The position numbers and the translations under genes were made by a program. Positions 32,999 through 42,882 of a stretch of 64,000 bases of DNA are shown piece by piece (position 1 is the stretch's first letter; every line of letters starts with the position of its first letter). Source of the DNA: Adiantum capillus-veneris. Taxonomy: Eukaryota; Streptophyta; Polypodiopsida; Polypodiales; Pteridaceae. The stretch spans positions 7,181,001 to 7,245,000 of the forward strand of contig CM043963.1 in assembly GCA_014529385.2 (NCBI GenBank), given 5' to 3'. Below the pieces are notes generated by a model. It saw nothing but the letters and a program-made list of their open reading frames with translations, was not told the origin of the DNA and did not search any database.

Positions 32999-33184
32999 AT
33001 GGACGAATGGCGTGAGGAGTTTGCAAATTGTAGAACAGAAGAGGAGGAGGCTTTAGAGGCCTTAAAAGCTTTCATCGAGGTCTTGTTACTAGGTTGCAGT
33101 GTCATTGAAATTCAAGAAGTAAGTTCTTCTACATGCCTTGTTCGTGATCGTCGCCAACGAAGGAGAGTAAGAAGAAGAGCTTGA
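32999..33184 (+). CDS. Element 2 leader ORF a (61 codons)
   Basis: The first ATG after the primer-binding site opens a 61-codon ORF: an acidic start (MDEWREEFANCRTEEEEALE), a hydrophobic middle and an arginine-rich end (RDRRQRRRVRRRA). No family recognised. A perfect donor-like GTAAGT (33,119-33,124) lies inside it, so it could be an exon. The stop codon abuts the next ORF. No second copy in this window supports it, so it may be chance. Confidence 0.35.
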   Translation: MDEWREEFANCRTEEEEALEALKAFIEVLLLGCSVIEIQEVSSSTCLVRDRRQRRRVRRRA

Positions 33185-33204
33185 TATACCTCTCCTCTCA
33201 ACCT

Positions 33205-33396
33205 ATGAGTGCTCCAGAAACCTCCAACGCACACGAGCTTGAAATATTCTACATCAACATACACGAATGTACTGTGACACACATTAAGGGAAGAGAAAGC
33301 ATCACCAGACCTCTCTTTCCTGAGGAGCCGACTAAGAGGAGGAAGATCACCTCTACACCTAAGTGGCCCAAGGCCGCAGTGCGTGCTCAAGCGTAA
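33205..33396 (+). CDS. Element 2 leader ORF b (63 codons)
   Basis: Opens at ATG 33,205 and ends at 33,396, overlapping the open frame of the next ORF. It contains a basic patch PTKRRK that looks like a nuclear localisation signal, and a FYINIHECTVTHIKGRE block. No family recognised. It may be one exon of a longer leader protein with the next ORF, or chance. Confidence 0.35.
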   Translation: MSAPETSNAHELEIFYINIHECTVTHIKGRESITRPLFPEEPTKRRKITSTPKWPKAAVRAQA

Positions 33397-33433
33397 GGTA
33401 ACATTTGGCTTAATCTCATTAATAAGGGATTAC

Positions 33434-33967
33434 ATGACCACTACAGGCAAGAAAAAGGCTAGTGAGCAACCAACTTCAACCTCCAACTTGCAACCACGAC
33501 TCTCACCCCTAAATCCTCCTGAAGCAAAGAGGCGAAGGCTTGCCTACAAGATTGCCGCCCGTCTGCAAGTGCTCCCAGTGCACTTTGTTAATCTAGACAC
33601 CACCAATCCCAAGCCAACCTCTTGTCCGCGTGAAGATCACTTTGGATATTGTCCAAAGTGCTTTGGAGACCAGGTGAAAAGCCTCCCTGCCCTACCTTTG
33701 CTGCTAATTTTCAAGAAGTTATCTCAATCTAAGGAAACTATCTTAGTTGATGATGTGCTGCACATTAATGGTGTCACTTTCATTCGTCATGCTGATTATG
33801 GTAATAGCATCCAATTGTTGCTTGCTAAAAGGCTCAGCATTGTACAAAGTGTTGCCATCACGCCTTACGTCTTCACAGATGCATCAGGAAGAGTCGAAGT
33901 GATCCGAGGTGTTGACCTTCTGTGGCTGATCAGGCTCATTGGTCCCAAGGTGGTGCAACTAAGCTAG
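33434..33967 (+). CDS. Element 2 extra leader ORF (178 codons), Ogre ORF1-like by position
   Basis: Open from 33,383; the first ATG is at 33,434. The N-terminus is Ser/Thr/Pro-rich with a basic PPEAKRRRL patch. The middle has SCPREDHFGYCPKCFGDQ with a CPKC pair that could hold a metal. The C-terminal half has regular alternating hydrophobics (INGVTFIRHADYGNSIQLLL, RGVDLLWLIRLIG). Ogre-type Tat elements are known to carry an extra ORF between the 5' LTR and gag, so the position fits. I cannot show sequence homology to that ORF. Element 1 has no counterpart in its much shorter leader. It is intact for its full length, unlike pol. Function unknown. Confidence 0.6.
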   Translation: MTTTGKKKASEQPTSTSNLQPRLSPLNPPEAKRRRLAYKIAARLQVLPVHFVNLDTTNPKPTSCPREDHFGYCPKCFGDQVKSLPALPLLLIFKKLSQSKETILVDDVLHINGVTFIRHADYGNSIQLLLAKRLSIVQSVAITPYVFTDASGRVEVIRGVDLLWLIRLIGPKVVQLS

Positions 33968-33983
33968 GCTCTTGTGTGTAAGT

Positions 33984-34211
33984 ATGGATGCCAATAATGA
34001 GAATGATGATCCCCGCATGTTTCCTTTCCATTTTGTGCGTCATATCCGTGTGAATATTTGTATTGATAGAAAAATCTTTTATTAGCAAAGAATAGCCCTG
34101 TTGTTTGGAGCCGAGAGACTTGGGGAAATCTTGCGCTCTCCTCATCCTGTCATTCTACCCTTACTAGACTATTACCATTCCTTTGATGTGTCGATCTTCA
34201 TCCTATTTTGA
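33984..34211 (+). pseudogene. Element 2 leader ORF C, homolog of element 1 ORFs A and B
   Basis: Reads from ATG 33,984 to TGA 34,209-34,211 with one in-frame TAG (34,083-34,085), where ORF B has Gln. Conserved blocks are FPFHF, HIRVNI, RKI, FGAERLGEIL, ILPLLDY and SFDVSIFIL. Identity to ORF B is about two thirds over 63 positions with no gaps. Third-position and synonymous changes dominate, pointing to past selection on the protein. A donor-like GTAAGT (33,978-33,983) lies just before the ATG. I recognise no family. Confidence 0.7.
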
Positions 34212-34302
34212 GCTAAGTTGTGCTAAAGCTCCAAATTGTAATTACCATACTCTATTTTAAAATAAATTGGAGTTGTTTGTGTAATTGTTTACTCTCTCAC
34301 TT

Positions 34303-36228
34303 ATGGCCTTCCCTAATTTTTATGGTAAGCCTGGGGAGGTTGCTCTAGACTTTTTGGATAATTTGGAAATGGCTTTTCTGGTATCGGGAAGGGATGACGA
34401 AGCTACTAAGTTAAGGGCCTTTCCTTTGGTCTTGAGGGAAGGTGCAAAATTATGGTATCAAACTTTGGCACCTGAAGAAAGAAGAGACTGGGAGTCCTTA
34501 AAGATGGCCTTCATCGAAGAATTTCGCCGCCATGAGCCTCCAGAGGAGATATGGAGACAGCTCTTAGAGCTACGCCAAACATCACCCAATGACTATAGAA
34601 GCTATGAAGGAAAGTTTTCCAACCTGTGGGAGAAATGGTGTGCATCACTAGGTGAAGGAGAAAGGGCGCCAGAATGCCTAAAGAAGGACTGTTTCCTAGA
34701 AGGGCTTTACCCCATCCTTCGAGAAAAGGTAAAAGGTAAATTCCCAGATACCTTTGATAAAGCTATGACTTATGCAAGGGAGAAGGATAAGAAGTTAAAA
34801 TTCCAAGCTCAACTACAAGGGGGAATGGAGCCTCCACCGCTAGCTCAACCTACGGCAAGGGTAGTAGCAGGGACAGGAGCAACAGACCAAGAGTCCTCTC
34901 AACAAGAATTACATCAACAAATCACCAATCAACTAGAGAGCCTGTCCATCAATCTGGTTCAAGGTGTAAGGGCTCCCCAGCCAGGAAATGAACGAAATAG
35001 GCAAGAAGGACAAAGGCAAGCACGTGAGTACATTTGCTACAACTGTGGAGAGGTAGGTCACGGCATGTATTATTGCCCCCATCCACGACGCTATCAAGGA
35101 AATGGTAATCAAAGACGGCCTCCTCGCCAGCAAGTCACTCCTCCTCGAGCTAGGCCACTAAATGTACAAAATGCACACGTGGCTCCACCAATCCAAATAT
35201 TGAGACCCCCTCCTCCACCACCACAAGCACCAGCAGAGATCCCTCCACTACCATCGGGAGGGGAGGACAGGGCTGTCTCTATCATAAGTCTTGACAATGG
35301 TAAGGATAAAGGGAAAGAAAAAATGGAGGAAGCTGTTGCCATGCCAATAAAGAGAGTTAGGAGACAAAGAACTGATGAAATGGAAACTTCAGAGCCGGAT
35401 AAAGGGAATGAGGGTTCCTCCCAAGTGATAGGAGACAAGAAAAGGAAGATTAGGTCAAGGAGGCACATAGGAGTAGAAGACTTTCCACTTGGGGTAGGAT
35501 CCATACCTTACGACCTGGTAGCAGATGTGAGTAAGCAAGGACCAAAGATTTCATGGCAGCAACTCCTCCACCTTTCCCCAAAGAAGCATCGAACCTGGTC
35601 TAAGATGGTCAGCACCAGGAGGACTAAGGCAAAGTCAGTTGGGTCTATTAGTGCAAGAGGCATGAAGGATATCGTGCCAGTCATTGATGCAGAGATTAAG
35701 AGTCAGCGAGTCTCCAATGTGTACGTAGATGGTGGAGCCGAGATTTGTGTTATGACAGAGAAATTAATGCACAGGTTGGGTTTGGAAGTAAACGAGCAAA
35801 CTTCCTTACAAGCTAAGATGGCAAATAATGTAAGGGTGGCTTGTGTGGGAAAGGTTAATGGAGTGAAGGTTTCAGCTTTTGGTGTGGCAATCTCAATTGA
35901 TGCTTATGTGATCCCAACTAAGGGGGAGGGCTATCCGCTAATCCTTGGAAGACCTTGGCTTATGGCTATGAAAGCTAAGCAAGATTGGGAGACAGGTTCC
36001 CTTGAGTTGCGACCAAATCATAAGGTAGGTGGCAAGCAACAAAAAATTGTGTATGACATGAAGCAGGGTAGACAACAAGACCTAGAGATGGAGACTTCTA
36101 TGGATGAATGGAGCACAAGCAGCTGCTCTTCATCTGAGGATGAGTCATCTGAGGAGGATGCTAGCTCTTTGGAAGTCATGGGTATAATACTGCGAAACCT
36201 AGAAGGAGAGGTGGTCAAGACTCTCTAA
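34303..36228 (+). CDS. Element 2 gag-protease polyprotein
   Basis: Intact for about 641 codons from ATG 34,303 (the frame is open slightly upstream, without an earlier ATG). Capsid region: FPNFYGKPGEVALDFLDN, then LWYQTLAPEERRDWESLK. Zinc knuckle CYNCGEVGHGMYYC at 35,035-35,076. Then a proline-rich and a Lys/Arg-rich linker, and the protease with YVDGGAEICVM (Asp codon 35,728-35,730) and GYPLILGRPWLM. As in element 1 the active site reads D-G-G. The ORF ends in an acidic Ser/Glu tract at a one-base frameshift into pol; whether that shift is programmed or a mutation cannot be told from one copy. Element 1 shows its shift at a different place, which favours mutation. Confidence 0.88.
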   Translation: MAFPNFYGKPGEVALDFLDNLEMAFLVSGRDDEATKLRAFPLVLREGAKLWYQTLAPEERRDWESLKMAFIEEFRRHEPPEEIWRQLLELRQTSPNDYRSYEGKFSNLWEKWCASLGEGERAPECLKKDCFLEGLYPILREKVKGKFPDTFDKAMTYAREKDKKLKFQAQLQGGMEPPPLAQPTARVVAGTGATDQESSQQELHQQITNQLESLSINLVQGVRAPQPGNERNRQEGQRQAREYICYNCGEVGHGMYYCPHPRRYQGNGNQRRPPRQQVTPPRARPLNVQNAHVAPPIQILRPPPPPPQAPAEIPPLPSGGEDRAVSIISLDNGKDKGKEKMEEAVAMPIKRVRRQRTDEMETSEPDKGNEGSSQVIGDKKRKIRSRRHIGVEDFPLGVGSIPYDLVADVSKQGPKISWQQLLHLSPKKHRTWSKMVSTRRTKAKSVGSISARGMKDIVPVIDAEIKSQRVSNVYVDGGAEICVMTEKLMHRLGLEVNEQTSLQAKMANNVRVACVGKVNGVKVSAFGVAISIDAYVIPTKGEGYPLILGRPWLMAMKAKQDWETGSLELRPNHKVGGKQQKIVYDMKQGRQQDLEMETSMDEWSTSSCSSSEDESSEEDASSLEVMGIILRNLEGEVVKTL

Positions 36229-36306
36229 ACAAGGAAGAAGCCACAGGCTTAGAGGAGATGCTAGCTAAGGACCTACTAGAAGAAGAGAGAGAACCCTATT
36301 TGTAGG

Positions 36307-39300
36307 TACTAAAGAAGCATGCTGGCCTCTTTATAACTGATTACGAGCACATTAAAGGAGTGACGGTAACCCAACACCATATCCAATTAAAGGAAGGTGC
36401 CAAACCAGTGGTGCAAAGGCTAAGGAGATTAGGGCTAGTGCAACAAGATGCACTCTTAAAAGAAGTAAAAAGATTACTCAAGGCAGGATTTATCTACCCA
36501 GTGGAAGATTCTGAGTGGGTGTCTCCAGTTGTGGTAGCACCAAAGAAAAATGGGAAGTGGAGGGTATGTGTGGATTACAAGCCTCTAAACGCAGCCACAA
36601 AAAGGGACCATTTTCCTTTGCCTTTTCAAGATGAAATACTAAATGAAGTGGCTGGTCATGAAAGGTACACAGTGTGTGATGGGTACTCAGGCTACTTCCA
36701 AATCAGAATTGCAGATGAAGACCAAAGAAAGACTACCTTCATAACACCTTGGGGGTGTTTTGCTTATAGAGTTATGCCTTTTGGTTTAACTAATGCCCCA
36801 GCTAATTTCCAGAGGTTTATGAACTTGGTGTTTCAACCTTACTTTGGTAAGTCCATATGAATCTTCATTGATGATTTTTGCATTTACAGCTCTAGGGAAG
36901 TACATCTATCCAAGGTTGATGAAGGTTTCACCCGTCTGGCCCAATTGGGTGGGCAATTGAATAAAGACAAGTGCCACACAGGTGAGAGCAAGGTCACTCT
37001 ACTAGGCCATGTTGTGTCTCAAGATGGTATTGAGGCTGACCCTGAAAAGGTAAAGACATTGTTAGCTTTACCTACTCCTTCAAACGGGAAGCAACTAGTC
37101 TCCTTCATTCAAAAGGTTCGCTACATGGGACGATTCATACATCTCCTTTCTCAGGCAATCTATCCTTTGCAGCAGCTCACTAAACACACTACATTGACAT
37201 GGAGTGAGGAGGGTGAGAGGTGCTTTCAAGAAGTTAAAACCATTTTGAGCTCATTGCCTGTCGTCCTACAACCCACATGGGGTAAATTATTCTATGTAAA
37301 TCCTAGTGTAGGTCCAGAAGCTCTAGGAGCTGTCTTGATGCAAAAAGACCCAAAGACATCTCTCATGAGACCAGTCTACTTCTCTAGTAGAGTGATGACA
37401 GCTGCTGAAAAGGGTTTCAGCGCAACTGAGCAATTGGTGCTAGCTCTTAAGTTTGTAGTGGAGAAGTTTCGGGCTTACTTACTTCCGAGACAATTTGTGG
37501 TGATCACAACTGAGGAGGTTTTTCCATATGCCCTACAACACATGGAATTGTCTCAAAGAATAGCAAAGTGGGTGGTGCAGCTTCAAGAGTTTGACTACAC
37601 ACTACAAGTAGAGGATTCCACCCGTGCTTGTTTGGCAGATGTCCTCACACAAAGGTGTTATGAGAAGGCCAAGAAAGAGGCACCTAGTAAGGTACCGCCT
37701 ATCCCGGAGCCTGAAGTTCTACTGGGAGCACACAGTCTGTATTTTGATGGGGCTTACAAGAGGACCAAAGACAAGGCATCAGCAGGCATAGTAATATTAG
37801 GTCCAGAGAAGGAGAAGATCTTTGCAAAAGGGTTTCATCTAAAAGAGGTTCATTCTAACAATGAAGCAGAGTACCATGCCCTTGTTTTAGGGTTGCAATG
37901 TTGTCTTTCTCAGGGTATCACAAAGCTAAACGTTTTTGGTGACTCCATGTTGATTGTTAAGCAAATGGTTGGTGTATGGGCCTGTAAAAATGTCAAATTG
38001 TCTGTTAAGATGAGGGAAGCAAAGGCCTTGTTGAAGGGTTTTAAAGAAGTTCGAGTGCACTTTGTACCTAGAGATCAAAATCGAGAAGCAGATGCCTTAG
38101 CAGGTGAAGAACTACAAACTCTCATAGTAGGTGCTATCCTTGTGAAAAGTCCTTTATACCAGGGAAAGGAGGAGCTGCATGATTTACTTTACTTTCTTGA
38201 GCATTGTGAAGCACCCTCTGGTATGAGTAAAAGTGAACGTAGGTGGTTGGAAAAAAAGGCTACCAGCTATAGCTTAGTGAATGAGGACTTGTATTGTAGA
38301 GGGAAAGATGCTGTCTTAAGGAGAGTTCCTGCATCCCAAGAGATAAAGGATATTTTGTTTATTTGTCATGAAGGTGTGTGTGGTGGCCACTTTGCACAAG
38401 AGATTACTAGCAGAAAGATTTTACAAGCAGGGTTCACGTGGCCAAGCCTCCATCGACGAGATGTACAACATTGGTGCCGCACATGTGAGGTTTGCCAAAA
38501 AGCTGGACCCAGGCGTCTTACCCATGAAAATCAGTATCCAATCAAAACCTATGGGCCATTTGAAAAATGGGGGATAGATGCAATAGGGCCACTACCTTGC
38601 ACTCAATCAGGGAAGGAATACATCATTATGGGGGTGGAGTACATGACCAGATGGGCAGAAGCTCGTCCCACAAAGCGCATCACAGCCAAGGACGTGAGTG
38701 ATTTCATTTTTGAATGCCTTTGTTGCCGTTTTGGCACACCTTTGGAGATTCTCTCGGATAGGGGACCGGGATTTTGAGCTGATTTAGTCGGGCAATTGAT
38801 GAGCAAGTTAAAAATCAAGCGCAGGCACTCTACACCATACTACCCTCAGTGCAATGGTCTTGTGGAAAAGGTAAATGGTCTTATATGTAAAATCATCACT
38901 AAGCAAGTGCATTTACATCCTAAGGCATGGGACAAACACCTAGATGCAACACTTTGGGCCTACAGAACATCCTTTAAAACATCCTTGGGGTATACACCTT
39001 TTCACTTGGTTTACGGGCAAGAGGCACTATTGCCTATAGAAGTGGAGCTAGCGAGCCTCCGAGTTCTAAAAGCACATCAAGAGGATAGTCAAGAGAAGCA
39101 GGTGGAAGGAAGAATCATCGATTTGGAGAGGTTAGGGCTAGATCGAGAGTCAGCAGTGAAGTACTATGCAACCCAGGCAGAGAAGAAACGAAAGAAGTTC
39201 AATCGCAACCTTGTCAAGAAAGGTATCAAGGAAGGTTCTTTAGTGCTCAGATACGACAATCGCTTTGATCGCAGGAAGGATGGTGACCTAGATGGTAAGG

Positions 39301-39428
39301 TACATCAGACCCCGGTAAATGGTTGGCGATTGAAGGCCTACCAATGTCGTCTTTCACAGCCATATGCTGGTGAAATCAATGCTAAGGATGGTTCAGAGGA
39401 GAGCTCATCATATTCGAGCTCCAAATAA
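36307..39428 (+). pseudogene. Element 2 pol: RT, dual RNase H, integrase; nonsense codons
   Basis: One frame apart from stops at TAG 36,304, TGA 36,858-36,860 and TGA 38,775-38,777. [29 protein letters not shown] and catalytic FIDDF just after the first TGA. First RNase H: FSSRVMTAAEKGFSATEQL. Second RNase H: LYFDGAYKRTKDKASAGIVI and NNEAEYHALVLGL. Integrase: zinc finger HEGVCGGHFAQE with CRTCEVC, then the core GIDAIGPLP (D), LSDRG (D) and GLVEKVNG (E). The tail LVLRYDNRFDRR jumps to NGWRLKAYQ; about 25 residues of the SH3-like fold seen in element 1 (RWQGPYIV region) are missing. The TGA at 36,858 replaces the Arg of SIRVFIDDF in element 1 and the TGA at 38,775 an expected Arg (GFR), both explicable as CGA to TGA. 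Not functional as it stands. Confidence 0.92.
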
Positions 39429-39579
39429 GGTAATAATCATGTACATAGTCGTTTCAAAAAAAAAAGGAAAAAAAAAAGAAAAAAAAAGAAAAAAAGAGAA
39501 TTGGTACCAGGTGGGTAAGTATTCAAGAGAACCCTATTGTAGCACAACCTACAGCTAGAGGCATCAAATACCTCTAGCT

Positions 39580-39596
39580 TAAGGGGGAGGGCTATA
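39580..39596 (+). promoter_or_regulatory. Element 2 polypurine tract
   Basis: AAGGGGGAGGGCTATA adjoins the 3' LTR. Confidence 0.85.
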
Positions 39597-41112
39597 TGAT
39601 GCATGGTTTTTAGGACCCCTTCTGAAGATGCAATAAAGGCACAGTCAGTTGTTGGGGAGATGAGGATACTCTAGTCCAAGGGATCTCGAAAGAGAAGAAA
39701 AATCTACTTCACAAGCACCAAAGAGTAAAAAGTGCCATGGACAGAAGATACGTGGGAACGAGCTCTTATGCATGCCTACAACCTATATCTTACAGAATAG
39801 CCCATTCTAGGTGTGAATTTCTAGTGAAATTTACACGAGAATGTTCGTGTGGACTCACAGCACAGCATACTCCGTTTTCACTTTTTTACCGATAGTAAAT
39901 ATTTTTTTACCTACAGTAAATATTTTTCACCTACATGGTAAATACAAATCACTTTTTACCTACAGTAACTTTTTTTACCCATGGTAAATATTTTTTACTG
40001 CACCATAAGTATTTGGTAGGTAACAGTTCACTGTTACTAGAAGCAGTGGTTGGGCATCAACAATGCAGTTACAGGAGGAGAAAAGGGGAAAATCTTATGG
40101 TAAAGGTGAGTCAACAGGGATAAAGACTTTTGAGTTGAAAAGAGACATGCTGATTTTTTCAAAGAACACATGTCAAAAGAAGCCATGGTTGAGGATTTTT
40201 TGAGAATTTGATATTCAGGAGAACCCAGCTGCCACCTCCCCCCCGCAGGTCCCCCCCTGACATGTGCAGAACCTCCAGTTTCAATAGCCACCTTACCTGC
40301 TCTTAAATGCTGGTCAAGGCCTTATCCCCATGTGTCACAATCAGAAAAAATCAGCATTTATCCTCCCCTCTCACATCACTCTAGAGAATATCTTGATGGT
40401 GACATATCAGGTGACCTCAATCTGTTGACCACCCTAAGCAAAAAGTAACCCCAATCAGCGAATTTAAGCATGTTTATCCCTAATCCTAAACCCTCCCAGA
40501 AACCTATATAAGGAGGCCTTCTCTCACTCAAAAAACAACACTTCACCCACTCCACAAAGCAACGAAGCTATGACGACATTGCTCACAACGAGGAGCTATG
40601 GATGGAGCTCTACTCTCTCTCCCTCTCTCTCTCTCCCTCTAGTATGCTACATTACTAGCCCTAAAACCTAAATAAGGAGTCTTCTCTCATGCTCCATGGC
40701 CACCATCCTCGCCATCATTCTCTAAGGTATTGATGTGTTGCTAGTAGGATCATACCTACTTGCTGGGTTGATTGTTTTTGACAAGGGATTATGCCATCCT
40801 TGGCTTGCTTCTGTATATCTTTGTTATGTATGATCAGATGCCGTTGTATTGTTAAGCTGATGTCTTGTGTATATATATGCTACATAAGGTCCCTTAGTTT
40901 CGTTTTCTATGTGTTTTGCCATATGTTTTGATTCCATCATAATGCCAGAAGTCTCACTTGCCTATGTGCCCTATGTGTGAGGTCCCTAAACCTCTTAATT
41001 TAGGGTGGTTCCCCCTTTGTTTTGTTCTTTGCTTGTTTGCATGAGGCGTGGTTTGTGGAGTGTGCACGAGTACAGAGGCCACCCGATTGCACTGCTTTTT
41101 TTCCCGCTATCA
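39597..41112 (+). repeat. Element 2 3' LTR
   Basis: TGATGCAT...GCTATCA, followed by the TGTGT target duplication and the remainder of the TG run. Confidence 0.95.
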
Positions 41113-41130
41113 TGTGTGTGTGTGTGTGTG

Positions 41131-41947
41131 TGTTGGACGGGAAGCGACTCACACACCCATGAAGTGCATGCAAACACTACCTAGATCAACATAATGTCAA
41201 TCGAAGACACAGATGACACGATAGGCACACCTAGTCATGCAGATTCGTACGAAACTTAAGGAACACCATCCCCTCACTAGGATACACCTGTCCCTAAGCT
41301 TCTACACTCAAAACCCTCACTCTAAACCCATCTGCGGAAAACGCGTAGGATGACATATCAGAATTTTAAAAGTGCCTGAAACTAAAATTTATGAGTACCT
41401 ATGCGTAGCTTATGTCGCCACGATTCTATAGACTACTAGCACGCAAAAAACAGACATCGTTTGATACACTTACGACCACAAATAGCTCGTAGATGCGTCG
41501 GCGTGTGCGCTTTGTCTCGCGTGGAATGCTTGGCGTTGTCGCGTAGCTCTTCTCGAGCCTACAACAATGGTGCAGTTGGATCTCCAATGTGTTGAGCGAT
41601 CCGGGTGTAGCGAGAGGATGAAGCTCACGCTCACTCTCTTTCTCTCTCACACACAGTAGACGGCAGCGCTAAAGTTTTGATTATGAAAAAGTCCTTTTTT
41701 ACAAAATGACCTAGGTTCCTTATATACTAAGGCTACCTTAGGTTTAACCAAAAATGGGATTGAAAGGGTCAAATGGCTTTGTATTTACAATCTGGAAGTG
41801 CCATTGCACCCCGGCTTCTGAAACTAGAATAACTACTCATTACAAATGACATTTATAGCCATAATCCGCAGCATTTCATAACTCGCAAAAGATAAGACTT
41901 TGGTACGAAACTTGAGTTATGTTGTGTTGTTGACCCAGCGGTCAACA
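41131..41947 (-). repeat. Lone LTR on the minus strand with adjoining polypurine tract
   Basis: Starts TGTTGGAC and ends GGTCAACA (TGTTG...CAACA ends, 817 bp). On the minus strand a TATATAAGG box sits at about 41,728-41,720, the right distance into the LTR. A purine run abuts its 5' side in the element sense. No matching second LTR is in the window, so this is the 3' end of an element whose rest is lost or scrambled. It directly follows the TG run that received element 2. Confidence 0.65.
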
Positions 41948-41962
41948 TTCCCCCCTTTCGCG
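41948..41962 (-). promoter_or_regulatory. Polypurine tract of the lone LTR
   Basis: The minus strand reads GCGAAAGGGGGGAA immediately before TGTTGACC. The preceding bases include GGTCATGTCGGGGACGACAT, which contains short inverted repeats. Confidence 0.6.
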
Positions 41963-42458
41963 TTCATGTCGTCCCCGACATGACCTGATTGTCGATGGCG
42001 ATGTGGTCTTTGCTGTCATTTTGGCTTCATCTGTTGCAGTGCTTGTAACTTTGTCGAACCACAACAAGAACTATGATCCATTAGAGCAGACATCTATCAT
42101 CATAACCATTCATCTTTTGAGATCCTCGGATTACGTTTATGTCTGCTCTTCTTCATTGGGGACTTCTTTGTTCCTGTGCAATCATGTTGTTAGTGTTGTC
42201 TGCAGCTTTGTCATTGTAGGCCATTCTTCGACTCGCCATTGAGGAGAAGTATGCTATGATCTGAAATTGGTGCTCCAATTCATTTGTCAATTGATTTCAG
42301 TAGCATTTCCTTATTGTTGATGTAGAAGGAATATGTACAAGAGGATGGTGATAGGTGTCCTTAGATTAGGGTCTAAAACCTGGATGACCAAAGGGAAAAA
42401 ACTCGGTGGGAAAAAAATGCCTTTGGTATATGCTCTTATTGGAGTTGAGCAGTTGAAC
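41963..42458. other. No gene recognised
   Basis: Presumably interior of the element owning the lone LTR. The plus ORF 42,003-42,242 and the minus-strand frames show no conserved domain. Confidence 0.45.
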
Positions 42459-42459
42459 G

Positions 42460-42527
42460 TGAAGTACATGTTCATAAAATGTGAGTGCTTGGGTGAAGTA
42501 CATGTTCATAAAATGTGAGTGCTTGGG
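42460..42527. repeat. 34-bp tandem duplication
   Basis: TGAAGTACATGTTCATAAAA and the following bases through GCTTGGGT occur twice, at 42,460 and 42,494. Confidence 0.9.
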
Positions 42528-42690
42528 TTAAAAATCCACTGCTGTTAATAATCACAATTTTGGAACTTGACCTAAAGTGGGGTTTGAGACCATAAGCATG
42601 TGTACTTAGGTCTTATAAACTTGCCCTAGAAGTTCCGTTACGTTTGGATGTCATTTGATGCTGTAACGGATGTAATTTTTTTGCCGATGA
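42525..42690. repeat. Dispersed repeat X, copy 1
   Basis: About 165 bp from AAAAATCCACTGCTGTTAAT to TTGCCGATGAGCGAT match 58,267-58,445 at roughly nine bases in ten. No terminal inverted repeat was seen. On the right it joins a gypsy protease fragment. Confidence 0.8.
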
Positions 42691-42882
42691 GCGATATTGG
42701 GAAGACCTTTCATGCGACAGGTACAACTTATCCAAGATTGGGAAAACAATTATCTGTACTTGAAGCAAGTGGGATCTATAACAAGAGTAAATCTAGAAGA
42801 TCACACTTATAGAGATGTCTTGAAAACACCCATCCAAGAGTTTGATTCAGTCTCTTCGGTTCAAACTAAATCCCATCCTGGT
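42688..42882 (+). pseudogene. Gypsy protease-region fragment
   Basis: Encodes ILGRPFMRQVQLIQDWENNY followed by LYLK and an acidic stretch. The GRPF/W(M)R motif is the conserved flap-distal end of gypsy aspartic proteases, and the following QDWE block is typical of the linker to RT in one plant gypsy group. A worn relative (VILGRLFMCRLRMVQDCG) lies in the minus-strand pol near 63,600. The fragment is cut on the right by insertion of element 3 (LTR start 42,883) and joins repeat X on the left. It is a small relic of an older element. Confidence 0.65.

Larger units (their letters stand above)
31393..41112 (+). mobile_element. Element 2: Tat-like Ty3/gypsy retrotransposon with leader ORFs
   Basis: 9,720 bp. 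LTRs of 1,534 and 1,516 bp start TGATGCAT and end CGCTATCA. TGTGT flanks both sides, agreeing with insertion into a TG run. The primer-binding site and polypurine tract match element 1. The interior holds four leader ORFs, one gag-protease ORF and a pol with dual RNase H and a full integrase core. The LTRs are nearly identical (one indel of about 18 bp and scattered substitutions), so insertion is fairly recent, yet pol already has nonsense codons. Confidence 0.95.
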
